Below, in pieces: positions 56,316 to 64,000 of a stretch of 64,000 nucleotides of DNA (position 1 is its first letter; every line of letters starts with the position of its first letter). The stretch covers positions 1,178,001 through 1,242,000 of the forward strand of contig CP121470.1 of assembly GCA_030919125.1 (NCBI GenBank), in the 5' to 3' direction. A program made the position numbers and the translations under genes. The notes below the pieces were generated by a model. That model was given only the letters and a program-made list of their open reading frames with translations, was not told the DNA's origin and searched no databases. Origin of the DNA: Methanoregula sp. SKADARSKE-2. GTDB taxonomy: Archaea; Halobacteriota; Methanomicrobia; Methanomicrobiales; Methanospirillaceae.

Positions 56316-57101
56316 TTACACCCTCCGGACGAGGCGGTGGGTGATTGCAACCAACGGATGCCGTGCGTAATCGAGGACCTGGATATCGTCCAGTGTCTTT
56401 AAGTTCATGGCCTTGGCGGTCCGTTCCATCCCGAGCTCGATATCTTCCCGGATCTCGATGATATATGCATCGAGGGCCGTTATGCCCAGTCGTTTTGCGG
56501 CAAGCGCCCGGTGATGGCCGTCGACAAGAATCGTCCGGCCCGGACGCTTGACCACGATGATCGGCTCTGCAAGCCTTTTTTTAATCTCGTATATCCGGCC
56601 TTCCAGCTCGTCTTCGTAAATCTTCGATTGGGTTGGGAGAAGGTCAGCGACCGGAATTGTCCCGCGGTCCAGACTCGGATCAACCCCGTAGAGTTTTTTC
56701 AGGGTCGTGATAAAATTAAAGACCTTCTCCGGTGAGACGTGCTCGATCTGGGACCGGATGACATCCGAATTTGAGATGATGCCAAGGAGGCAGTTCTTCT
56801 CATCGACAACGGGAAGCTTCTGGATCCCGCTCCGGAAGATCACCCGTGCTGCATCGTTGATATCCATATCCGGATCGGCGACGATAAGATTTGATGACAT
56901 AACCTGTTCAACCGGGGTCGTTGGCTGGACAAAAAGGAGATCCCGGGCCGAAATATATCCCATTACTTCATTCCCGTCGATCACCGGGAAGCCGTCATGG
57001 TGGGTCTTCTGTATCTTCTCGATGACGTCCTTGGCTGTGCCATGAAAATCGACACTGACCACGTCGTAGGTCATATAATCCTTGACCTTTTTCTTATCCA
57101 T
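56316..57101 (-). CDS. CBS-pair protein with a C-terminal ParB-like (sulfiredoxin-fold) domain
   Basis: The 261-residue product has two CBS motifs in residues 1-125 (YMTYDVVSVDFHGTAKDVIE, VMSSNLIVADPDMDINDAAR). A linker follows, then a ParB/Srx-like nuclease domain with RPGRTILVDGHHRALAAKRL near residues 200-220. The pair suggests adenylate-sensing control of a ParB-type NTP-binding or nuclease activity. No parA or partition locus is nearby. Start MDKKKVKDYM preferred over the preceding Met. Confidence 0.87.
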   Translation of the reverse strand: MDKKKVKDYMTYDVVSVDFHGTAKDVIEKIQKTHHDGFPVIDGNEVMGYISARDLLFVQPTTPVEQVMSSNLIVADPDMDINDAARVIFRSGIQKLPVVDEKNCLLGIISNSDVIRSQIEHVSPEKVFNFITTLKKLYGVDPSLDRGTIPVADLLPTQSKIYEDELEGRIYEIKKRLAEPIIVVKRPGRTILVDGHHRALAAKRLGITALDAYIIEIREDIELGMERTAKAMNLKTLDDIQVLDYARHPLVAITHRLVRRV

Positions 57102-57238
57102 CAATACTCCTTCCTTTGCCGAATACTAAAAGTCATCGGTAAAAGAGTGCAAATAAAATATTCCCACTCAATGCAGGATTTCCGGGAGATTTGTCCTCAT
57201 GAGCCTGAGTTTCAGGGCACCCCGCTCTTACAGGTGGC

Positions 57239-57439
57239 TTAACCTCCCTCTTTTAGAAGATCGGCGGGAAGCTCCGATACGATGCATCCCTCCCCCACCC
57301 GCTCATGGACGCAGTATCCCTCTTTCCCAACCTCGTTCACTCGCGCCTGCAGGATACCCGAGTGCCTGTGGAGAAGGAGGTGTAGTGACAGATCTTCTCT
57401 GTTCAGCTCCCATGCGGAATAGTTATTTCGGTTGGGCAA
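57239..57439 (-). CDS. Possible small hypothetical protein
   Basis: A 66-codon frame from TTG 57439 contains LNREDLSLHLLLHRHSGILQ, then ARVNEVGKEGYCVHERVGEG and ends LPADLLKEGG. It reads as a compact alpha/beta protein, with third-position GC typical of the neighbours, but no domain is recognised and no ATG is available. It lies in the 360-base space between the CBS-ParB and FKBP-like genes. Confidence 0.35.
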   Translation of the reverse strand: MPNRNNYSAWELNREDLSLHLLLHRHSGILQARVNEVGKEGYCVHERVGEGCIVSELPADLLKEGG

Positions 57440-57466
57440 CGATCTTATAAGGAGGATTGTATTAGA

Positions 57467-58153
57467 ATGGGCGAAAAAAAGAGAAAGGAAGAAACAAGGA
57501 AGAGATGGACCAAGGTACTCGCGGTTTTTGCAGGAGTGCTCTTTGTCGTGCTCATGGTTGTATCATCTCTTGGGACCGGCTGGATCACCGGCCTTGCGGG
57601 AATCAAGGATGGGCAGGCCGTGGTAATTGATTACACAATCTATGGAGCCTCCGGTGAACCCGTCGTATCCACCAACTCCCAGCTCTGTCAGGAGGCAGCG
57701 GCAAAGGGAGGGGGCATCATCCTGGGGAAACAGATCCAGGTAACTGCGAACATGAGCCAGGGCCAGGGAATTGTACCGGTCCCGTTCTATACCCAGAGTA
57801 CCGGCTGGTCAAAGGAGTACGCGCTCTTTAACCCGGAATATACTGCAATCTCCTCGGGCATTGTCGGTATGAAACTGCATGATACGAAGAAGATCCTCAT
57901 CCCTTCGAGTTCATCCATGACACAGGCCTGGAGTTCCGCCCAGCTCACCCGAAAAGGGGTCAATATGACTGAACTCACTATCGGGGACAAGCTTGCGATG
58001 GGTGTATCAGATAATCCTTCTCTTCTGGAAAATTCCACGGAACCAACCTATGTGCGGATGGGAGAAGTGATAAAGAAGAATCCGGAGAGTGTTGAACTGA
58101 ATTTCGGGTACCCGTCCATCGATGTCACCATCGTTTCGATAGGTTCGCAATAA
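57467..58153 (+). CDS. Membrane-anchored FKBP-type peptidyl-prolyl isomerase-like protein
   Basis: The 228-residue protein has a basic N-terminus and one transmembrane helix (residues 17-38, VLAVFAGVLFVVLMVVSSLG). Its extracytoplasmic part opens GIKDGQAVVIDYTIYGASGE, as in FKBPs, and continues with YTAISSGIVGMKLHDTKKIL. Several typical FKBP active-site aromatics are not obvious, so catalytic activity is uncertain. Start has a strong AAGGAGG binding site 15 bases upstream and a TATA-like CTTATAA before it. Confidence 0.65.
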   Translation: MGEKKRKEETRKRWTKVLAVFAGVLFVVLMVVSSLGTGWITGLAGIKDGQAVVIDYTIYGASGEPVVSTNSQLCQEAAAKGGGIILGKQIQVTANMSQGQGIVPVPFYTQSTGWSKEYALFNPEYTAISSGIVGMKLHDTKKILIPSSSSMTQAWSSAQLTRKGVNMTELTIGDKLAMGVSDNPSLLENSTEPTYVRMGEVIKKNPESVELNFGYPSIDVTIVSIGSQ

Positions 58154-58835
58154 TCAGTGACCTTTTTTTTTAAAAAAAAAAATTCCCGGAAAACCATTAT
58201 CCCGAGACTGGTAGGAATCTGGAGGCAGCAGTTCCAGCCTTCCTCTCTTCTGATTGAAGAAACCTTTCGCGCCAGAACTCTCCGCTGGCGACCTCTGCCC
58301 CTTCAAAAGATGAAGGATCATTTTAGACCGGTTCTCCTCCTTTTTACCGGGTGGAGGCAGCAGTCATTTCCCATCAGGGGGTGCTCTGGACCGCAGGCAT
58401 TCCTGGGCCTCCAGTTGGTTCGTAAAATTAAAAAAAAGCTCCGGCCATCGCGACTGAAACTGTGCGGGCCAGGGATATCCGGAGGAGGACCCAAACCGAA
58501 AAAACCGGGCATCCATTGCCGGACAGGACTCAGGCGGGGGGACGAGGCCCTGAAAAATTTTGGAAAGTGTTTTCCTGAATTCTACCGTAAATTACGTTAC
58601 AATTTTTTTATTCCAACCCTGCAGAAAAACCTACTTAACGTCGAAGATCCTTCCGGTTTTATTGCCGACACCCCGTTTTCCCAAGAGGGAGTCAAGGGGG
58701 CCCACCAATTTTTTTTGCAAGGGCCGCAAGTCTCAAAAAAAGACCGGAAGGGGAGTCCGGCCTTCCCGAATGGATGCCACCCTTGGATTTGCTGCCTTCT
58801 CGATCAATTAAACGGATCTCAAAGAAAGGGGAGGT
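58154..58835. other. 680-base stretch without a supported gene
   Basis: A plus-strand frame is open throughout, but its product is Lys/Arg/Pro-rich and without domain character. TGGAGGCAGCAGT occurs twice (58220-58232 and 58352-58364). The first copy is part of a small hairpin, CTGGA..TCCAG. Several oligo-A and oligo-T tracts are present. A non-coding RNA is possible but unproven. Confidence 0.4.
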
Positions 58836-59411
58836 CTATCCGCGTACACCGTAAATCCGCTTCACTTTGTGCCCTACTGTTTTCCAGCCCTCTTTGCGCA
58901 TGAGGGGACCATCGCGAAGCTTGAGGTGGGAGATCGCAAACCGTTTTCCCGAGACAACGTATTTTTCCCCCACAACAAACGGCTGTTCGCCATCGCACTC
59001 CATGTACACGGGAATGGTCTTCCTGCCGTCATGAATGGAGATCTTGACAACAACCTGTTCAATTGCCCGGGACCAGAGGGCGGTTATATCAACAGCTTTT
59101 GCACGCTCGACCCGCTTCTCGCCGCTCTCGATCGAAGTCACTTCAACGCCGAAAGCATCATCGCCGCATTCAGCGACAAGGTGGTCCCCAACCGTACATT
59201 CATCGTCCCCGGCAAGCTCGATAGAGCAGACCTTTGAGGTCCCTTCCCGGGAGACGATAGTTTTGATCATCCGGGAGTCCGGTTCCCGTTCTTTCTGGAT
59301 CCTCTGGTGGTGGCCGCATACGGTACACCGGACGAGCGTATCGCGGGATTCGGAGATGATCTCGTGTTCGGTCTCATCGCTGCAGTCGGGGCAGTTGACG
59401 GTGATAAACAT
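58836..59411 (-). CDS. HVO_0476-family zinc finger protein
   Basis: The 191-residue protein begins with two zinc-binding Cys pairs, CPDC and CTVCGHHQRI, then a beta-rich region (IKTIVSREGTSKVCSIELAG, DECTVGDHLVAE, TSIESGEKRVERAKAVDITA, LWSRAIEQVVVKISIHDGRK). It ends in LMRKEGWKTVGHKVKRIYGV. This arrangement is that of the widespread archaeal HVO_0476 family of unknown function. Confidence 0.82.
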   Translation of the reverse strand: MFITVNCPDCSDETEHEIISESRDTLVRCTVCGHHQRIQKEREPDSRMIKTIVSREGTSKVCSIELAGDDECTVGDHLVAECGDDAFGVEVTSIESGEKRVERAKAVDITALWSRAIEQVVVKISIHDGRKTIPVYMECDGEQPFVVGEKYVVSGKRFAISHLKLRDGPLMRKEGWKTVGHKVKRIYGVRG

Positions 59412-59456
59412 TGATTATGCATGGAGACCCTCACATGATAAAGTACAGGATACCGC

Positions 59457-59885
59457 ATGATCATAACGGAAACCATCCGGTGCCGGGGGCACCCGCTCGT
59501 CCTTGGCACCCACCCTACAACGTTTGAGGTGACCATGGAAGATCAGCTCACCGAAACAGGCAACTGTATCATCGGGATTGCCGCTGATACAGGATGTGCG
59601 GGCTTATCCCCGGAATTCAAGAGAGCCCTTGCCCGCGATGGTGCCGTTCTCCGGACAACGCTTGGATGCGACGGTATCAGAACCGTGATTGGTTCAAAGG
59701 GGTCCTCAAAGATGACGCTCGATCACCCTACCGATCTGGTCTGGCGTCGGAGCCAGTTCGTCTGCGGAAGGACGATCGGCATCCTCTCGGATACTGTTTC
59801 GCGAACCCTGCCCAGGAGCCTCATCGCAAAACTTGCAGAGGGCTGCCCGATGGTAGTAACCCTTGAGGTCACTCGTCCCGACTGA
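59457..59885 (+). CDS. DUF371 protein
   Basis: The 142-residue product starts MIITETIRCRGHPLVLGTHP and contains TFEVTMEDQLTETGNCIIGI, ADTGCAGLSPEFKRAL, and LVWRRSQFVCGRTIGILSD, which match the archaeal DUF371 family. The protein is beta-rich. It is convergent with xseB and overlaps its end by 17 bases. Confidence 0.8.
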   Translation: MIITETIRCRGHPLVLGTHPTTFEVTMEDQLTETGNCIIGIAADTGCAGLSPEFKRALARDGAVLRTTLGCDGIRTVIGSKGSSKMTLDHPTDLVWRRSQFVCGRTIGILSDTVSRTLPRSLIAKLAEGCPMVVTLEVTRPD

Positions 59886-60054
59886 GCGTGATGATCCTGA
59901 GTTCAGCTTCTGCAAGCAGGCATTCACACTGCCGGACAAGGGCTGCACCCTGTTCGTAGAGCCGGATGCTCTCGTCAAGGCCGGTCTTCCCGTCTTCGAT
60001 CTTCTCAATAATCTCTCTCAGTTGTTCCACTTTTGTCTCATAGGTCTCTGTCAT
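59869..60054 (-). CDS. xseB: Exodeoxyribonuclease VII small subunit
   Basis: The 61-residue product shows the XseB helical pair: YETKVEQLREIIEKIEDGKT, LDESIRLYEQGAALVRQCEC. It overlaps xseA by ATGA at the start, so the two subunits are co-translated. Bacterial in origin; its presence in methanogens implies transfer. Confidence 0.9.
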   Translation of the reverse strand: MTETYETKVEQLREIIEKIEDGKTGLDESIRLYEQGAALVRQCECLLAEAELRIITLSRDE

Positions 60055-61301
60055 GATTCCCGGTCCACCTTTTCAACGATAACCTGACTGTTTCCGTCAT
60101 AAAACCGGATCCGCATCCTGTCATTCTGAAGGAGCTCGCCTGCACCTCGTACCACTCTGCCATCTTTTTCAGCTACACAGTACCCCCGGGCAAGAACGGC
60201 GAGGGGACTCCTCCCTTCAAGCGCAGTCTTCATCTCTGCGAGCAGGAGGCGTTCCCTTCCAACCCGGTTCTCCCATGCCCGGGTAAGCCGGTCCGAAAGA
60301 TCCGCTCCCACCTGTTTCTTCTCGTCCAGTCTTCTTGCAACCCTCTTGGGTCGGAGCCGGTTTTGGAGATCCGCAACCTCTTTTCGGCCTCTTCCCAGTC
60401 GTGCCTCAAGCGAGCACCCTAGTTGGATCCGCATCTCATCGAGGCGCAAAAGGAGGACATTTTGGTCCGGAACCGCAAGCTCCGCTGCTGCAGAGGGAGT
60501 CGGGGCTCGGATATCTGCGGCAAGATCGCTTAAGGTAACGTCAACCTCGTGACCAATAGCGCTCACGACCGGCACCGGGCTCTCAGCTATCGCCCGGACC
60601 ACCTCCGGATTATTGAACGGAAACAGGTCCTCAAAACTCCCGCCCCCCCGGGCGACAATGAGGAGATCGACCCGAGAGAAGAGGCGCCGGATTGCCCGGG
60701 CAATCTGCCGGTGTGCATCTTCTCCCTGTACGGCGGTCGGCGATATGAGGATCTCTACCGGATATCTCCGTTCCACTACCGTTGCAATGTCATGGATTAC
60801 CGCGCCGGTTTCGGATGTGACAACCCCGATCCTCTGGGGAAACCGGGGAAGCGGGCGTTTCCGTTCAGTGGCGAACAACCCTTCAGCGGCAAGGTCCTTT
60901 CTCCATTGCTCTACGAGCAGGCACTTCTCTCCACGACCTGCTTTCTGCATGGTCCTGATCTGCAGCTGGTAGGACCCGTGGGGGGCGTAGAGCCGGACTG
61001 TGCCGGTGACGGTGACCTCCATCCCTTCCGTGGGGGAGAATGAAAGCCTCTCAGCGTCGGACTTCCACAGCACACACCTGATAACGGCAGCATTATGCCC
61101 GCTTCCTTTTTCCGAGAGCGAGAAGTACCGGTGACCCCGGGCGTGATGGGTATAGTTTGTCACTTCGCCCTTCACGTAAATATCCTGAAGCCGGGAGTCG
61201 TCAAGCAGGTCCTCAATGATTGCAGAGAGCTCTGAAACCCGCAGGGGAGGAGCCATCCCCCCCGCCAAAGGTTCAGGCTGGTTGAACCAGTCCATCAACA
61301 T
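60051..61301 (-). CDS. xseA: Exodeoxyribonuclease VII large subunit
   Basis: XseA is the catalytic subunit that degrades single-stranded DNA from both ends. The 416-residue protein has the N-terminal OB fold (LRVSELSAIIEDLLDDSRLQ, EVTNYTHHARGHRYFSLSEK) and the core with FPQRIGVVTSETGAVIHDIA, then LIVARGGGSFEDLFPFNNPE, VVSAIGHEVDVTLSDLAADI and RAPTPSAAAELAVPD. All key motifs are intact. Bacterial-type enzyme, known from some Methanomicrobia and Halobacteria. Confidence 0.92.
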   Translation of the reverse strand: MLMDWFNQPEPLAGGMAPPLRVSELSAIIEDLLDDSRLQDIYVKGEVTNYTHHARGHRYFSLSEKGSGHNAAVIRCVLWKSDAERLSFSPTEGMEVTVTGTVRLYAPHGSYQLQIRTMQKAGRGEKCLLVEQWRKDLAAEGLFATERKRPLPRFPQRIGVVTSETGAVIHDIATVVERRYPVEILISPTAVQGEDAHRQIARAIRRLFSRVDLLIVARGGGSFEDLFPFNNPEVVRAIAESPVPVVSAIGHEVDVTLSDLAADIRAPTPSAAAELAVPDQNVLLLRLDEMRIQLGCSLEARLGRGRKEVADLQNRLRPKRVARRLDEKKQVGADLSDRLTRAWENRVGRERLLLAEMKTALEGRSPLAVLARGYCVAEKDGRVVRGAGELLQNDRMRIRFYDGNSQVIVEKVDRES

Positions 61302-61337
61302 CTATTTGCGGGAACGCTCATATGAAATAGTACTACC

Positions 61338-62159
61338 ATGGTCTCCTTCTCTGCTTCGAGCATGTTCTTCCATGAATATACCTGTTCTGAGATCTTCTCG
61401 TTCATTTCACGGGCAGGTCTCGATGCGATCGAGTTCTGGCATGAGACCCCGGATTTCTGGCTCCGCGGCCAGCAGGTTGACGAGCTCATACGCTGCAGGA
61501 AGGACCATCCCGAAGTCAGGACCGTAACTCTCCATGCCCCCATTCTGGATCTGAACCCGTGTTCATTCAACCCGACATTAGCCGAGGTTTCTGTCGAATA
61601 CGCTCTCCGCTCAATCCGGATTGCAGAGGAGATCGGAGGAGACCTCGTCACCGTCCATCCCGGCAGGAGGACTGCAAAACGCCCCCCGTCTCCTATGGAT
61701 CTTCTCCGGTTCGAACACTTCATCTCTGCACTTCAGGGAGCAACAGAGAGAAGTCCAGTCCGGGTTGCGATAGAGAACATGGAACCGGCGATCAATTCGA
61801 TGCTCTGCAACCCGGAGAGTCTGCGCGAGGTTCTCGATGACGCACCTTGGCTGATGTTCACCCTTGACGTTGCCCATGCACTGACAAAAGACAGCAGGGA
61901 GCCGGAACGGTATATCGAACTCTGCCACGACCGGCTTGTCAATGTCCACCTCAGCAGGCTGGGTTCGGGGAGACCCCACTTCCCCTTGGATCGGGACCCG
62001 GGAATGGCCGGGGTGATGAAGGCCCTTGCCGACCACGGTTTCTCCGGCACGCTCACCCTTGAGATCGAAGATCTCATCTTTGACCGCGTGCTCGCTGCGG
62101 ATGAGAAGATCGAAGTCCTTGCGCGTGATTGCGCATTCATGCACGACTGTATGGGGTAG
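61338..62159 (+). CDS. Sugar phosphate isomerase/epimerase or endonuclease IV-like TIM barrel
   Basis: The 273-residue product has the AP-endonuclease-2/xylose isomerase TIM-barrel pattern: FISRAGLDAIEFWHETPDFW, VTLHAPILDLNPCSFNPTL, LVTVHPGRR, VRVAIENMEP, LMFTLDVAHALTKD, LVNVHLSR, and LTLEIEDLIFD. Acid and His positions for metal binding (His, Glu in IENME, Asp/His in LDVAH, Glu in LEIED) are conserved. Substrate is not deducible. Confidence 0.8.
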   Translation: MVSFSASSMFFHEYTCSEIFSFISRAGLDAIEFWHETPDFWLRGQQVDELIRCRKDHPEVRTVTLHAPILDLNPCSFNPTLAEVSVEYALRSIRIAEEIGGDLVTVHPGRRTAKRPPSPMDLLRFEHFISALQGATERSPVRVAIENMEPAINSMLCNPESLREVLDDAPWLMFTLDVAHALTKDSREPERYIELCHDRLVNVHLSRLGSGRPHFPLDRDPGMAGVMKALADHGFSGTLTLEIEDLIFDRVLAADEKIEVLARDCAFMHDCMG

Positions 62160-62308
62160 AGCGCTGGTTTTATAAAACACGCTTCCGAATAAGATACAGA
62201 AATCTTATTGGAAATACCCGTTATGCAGAAGAATACCCTCAACACAAAACACTCCACAAAAAGCAGATATCCAGTATGTGTTCGTGCGACCGCACGGTGT
62301 GAAACAGA

Positions 62309-63580
62309 ATGATCCAGGACGCTCTTGAGATCTCCCTCTTTGTTATCTGTGTCCTCCTCTCCGCATTTTTTTCGAGCTCTGAAGTCGCTCTCATCTCGAT
62401 CACCAAGGCAAAGGCGAGAACACTTGTCAATGAGGGGAGACCGGGGTCATCTGCGGTGGCAGCACTGAAAGAATCCCCCGAACACCTCCTGATCACGATC
62501 CTTATCGGCAATACCGTTGCCAATATCGCAGCAGCATCCATAGCGACTGCAGTTGCCATTCAGACATTCGGGGATTATGGGGTCGGGATCGCCACCGGTT
62601 TTGTCACCCTCATCCTCCTTATCTTTGGGGAGATCGCCCCCAAGATCTATGCGGCGAGGGCATCCGAATCGTTTGCCCTGACCATCGCCCCGGTTATTCA
62701 CTTCCTCTCCCAGATCTTCTCACCGATAATCTGGCTTGTTGAACGGGTCAGCCCTACCTTTGGGATCGGTAAGGAAACAGCCGAGCCTGCGGTTACGGAA
62801 GAAGAGATCAAGGAATGGATCGATGTCGGGAAAGAAGACGGGAGTATCGAGCAGGGTGAGAAGGAGATGCTCTACTCCGTCCTTGAGTTTGCTGACACAA
62901 CCGCCCGCGAGATAATGACCCCGCGGATCGATGTTACTCTCATGGAAGACACTGTTACCTTCGAGGAAGCAATCAGCATCTTCAACGATACCGGCTTTTC
63001 CCGCATCCCTGTCTATCACGACCAGATCGATAACATTACCGGCATCCTGAATGTCAAGGAGATCTTCTCGGCAATGGTAACCCGGCGCAAGGAAACTACC
63101 ATCCGGGACGTCATGTACGACCCGATGTTTGTTCCCGAGACAAAGAAGATCGATGATCTCTTAAAAGAGCTCAATGTCCACCGGGTCCAGATGGCTATCA
63201 TCATCGATGAGTACAGCAGTTTTGTCGGGATCGTTACCGTTGAGGACATTCTCGAGGAACTTGTCGGAGACATCATGGATGAGCATGACAAGGAAGAGCC
63301 GGAAGTCCAGAAACTCGCCGAAGGGGTGTATGTTGTCGATGCACAGATGTGGGTTGAGGATCTCAATGATACCATGGGCCTCACTCTCCCGGTATCCGAA
63401 TCCTACGAGACGATCGGAGGGCTCATTATTGACCGGCTCGGCCATCTCCCCCAGCATCCGGGTGAGAAGGCAGAGATCGAAGAGGCTCATCTCACGCTTG
63501 TAGTCATGCAGATGCATGGCCGGCGGATTATAAAGGTAAAGATTGTCGTCCATCCGGGAAACGGTAAACCACAACCGTAG
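62309..63580 (+). CDS. CNNM/CorC-type transporter (DUF21, CBS pair, CorC domain)
   Basis: The 423-residue protein has a DUF21 transmembrane domain (LLSAFFSSSEVALISITKAK; the hydrophobic helices continue to about residue 145), a CBS pair (residues about 200-330: IMTPRIDVTLMEDTVTFEEA; VMYDPMFVPETKKIDDLLKE) and a C-terminal CorC_HlyC domain (MWVEDLNDTMGLTLPVSESY). DUF21-CBS proteins export or import divalent cations such as Mg. The nucleotide-binding CBS domains regulate transport. It is followed 30 bases later by purN. Confidence 0.9.
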   Translation: MIQDALEISLFVICVLLSAFFSSSEVALISITKAKARTLVNEGRPGSSAVAALKESPEHLLITILIGNTVANIAAASIATAVAIQTFGDYGVGIATGFVTLILLIFGEIAPKIYAARASESFALTIAPVIHFLSQIFSPIIWLVERVSPTFGIGKETAEPAVTEEEIKEWIDVGKEDGSIEQGEKEMLYSVLEFADTTAREIMTPRIDVTLMEDTVTFEEAISIFNDTGFSRIPVYHDQIDNITGILNVKEIFSAMVTRRKETTIRDVMYDPMFVPETKKIDDLLKELNVHRVQMAIIIDEYSSFVGIVTVEDILEELVGDIMDEHDKEEPEVQKLAEGVYVVDAQMWVEDLNDTMGLTLPVSESYETIGGLIIDRLGHLPQHPGEKAEIEEAHLTLVVMQMHGRRIIKVKIVVHPGNGKPQP

Positions 63581-63610
63581 ATCCCGGGATCTCCAATGGG
63601 GGAAGATATC

Positions 63611-64000
63611 ATGACCAAGAGAATTGCCGTAGTCGCATCGGGGAGGGGTTCGAATTTCCAGGCCGTGATCGACGCAATCGGAGACGGCCTGATACCCGCC
63701 CGATGCGTTGCCCTGATAACAGACAACCCGAAAGCGTTTGCGATCGAGCGTGCAAGAAGAGCCGATATCCCGGTGACCATTGTCGATTATACCTCGTTCC
63801 CCTCGCGGGAGGTCTACGAAAAAGCCCTGCTTGAAGTCATGAGGCAGGTGAATGCAGACCTGTTTGTGCTCGCGGGTTATATGCGGATCCTGGGAAAGGA
63901 TCTCGTCCGTGAATTTGCCGGAGAGATGGTGAACATCCACCCGGCTCTCCTTCCCAGTTTCACCGGTCTCCACGCTCAGCGACAGGCAATCCAGCACGGG
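63611..64000 (+). CDS. purN: Phosphoribosylglycinamide formyltransferase, 3' truncated by window edge
   Basis: PurN formylates glycinamide ribonucleotide in purine synthesis. The 130 visible residues open IAVVASGRGSNFQAVIDAIG and reach the catalytic VNIHPALLPSFTGLHAQRQA with conserved Asn and His. The rest of the gene lies outside the window. ATG 63611 follows GGGGGAAG; an in-frame ATG at 63596 is an alternative. Confidence 0.93.
   Translation, partial: MTKRIAVVASGRGSNFQAVIDAIGDGLIPARCVALITDNPKAFAIERARRADIPVTIVDYTSFPSREVYEKALLEVMRQVNADLFVLAGYMRILGKDLVREFAGEMVNIHPALLPSFTGLHAQRQAIQHG

Noticed and set aside
58157-58903. 248-codon plus-strand open frame
   Set aside because: Runs antisense into the zinc finger gene. 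The translation is low-complexity Lys/Arg/Pro-rich without conserved pattern.
1-64000. tRNA, rRNA, CRISPR arrays, 7S RNA, RNase P RNA
   Set aside because: I looked for T-loop motifs, spaced direct repeats and the signature sequences of these RNAs in the intergenic stretches and saw none.

Overview
The window is about 64 kb of an archaeal chromosome, most likely a hydrogenotrophic methanogen of the order Methanomicrobiales (Methanoregula-like). The gene set supports this: archaeal histone, RadA, a multi-OB RPA, FEN-1, aIF1 and diphthine synthase; F420H2 oxidase (FprA); the methanogen-restricted DUF1890/DUF1894 pair; a homoaconitase/homoisocitrate-dehydrogenase-type operon; an intramembrane presenilin homologue like the one characterised from Methanoculleus; and TATA-type promoters. 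I found no rRNA, tRNA or CRISPR array. The species assignment is inference.

Layout. 1-9 kb: two cis-prenyltransferase genes that look like the two halves of a heteromeric enzyme, a DtxR-FeoA regulator overlapping feoB, a broken RecA-like ATPase, dphB overlapping a double-DUF357 gene, an AglD-like membrane protein, and a NusA-like gene overlapping hisE. 9-13 kb: a secreted SIMPL protein divergent from hacA-hacB-aksF/leuB. 13-16 kb: gene-poor and decayed, with a broken zinc-ribbon gene and a broken PAS gene. 16-19 kb: a compact nitrogenase-like operon (one NifH-like and two NifD/K-like genes), the best candidate here for a poorly described enzyme system. 19-24 kb: trkH, fprA, and a TOPRIM gene beside a broken ATPase (OLD-like defence remnant). 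24-33 kb: a large PAS histidine kinase, an amber-interrupted UPF0316 gene, korAB, DUF1890/DUF1894, cutA-fdhD. 33-44 kb: a dense informational and housekeeping block (dapL-lysA-rpa, radA-pgp, PRC-barrel protein, histone, CBS regulator, NOG1-like GTPase, presenilin-type protease, fen). 44-52.5 kb: accessory, with an arginine deiminase/carbamate kinase remnant, hisI, an A24 prepilin peptidase, an inactivated IS481-type transposase, and a damaged type IV pilus ATPase/TadC locus. 52.6-64 kb: aIF1, cobyric acid synthase, nucleotidyltransferase, CBS-ParB protein, FKBP-like protein, HVO_0476-type zinc protein, DUF371, xseB-xseA, a TIM-barrel isomerase/endonuclease, a CNNM/CorC transporter, and purN running off the end.

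A striking property of the window is the number of interrupted genes: at least eleven loci carry an in-frame stop, a frameshift (several in C or G homopolymers), a short tandem duplication or a deletion fusion. Some are clear pseudogenes (arcA/arcC, IS481, pilus locus, OLD-like ATPase). Others hit genes expected to matter (5' end of hacA, UPF0316, CBS regulator), so sequencing or assembly error must be excluded before biological meaning is assigned.
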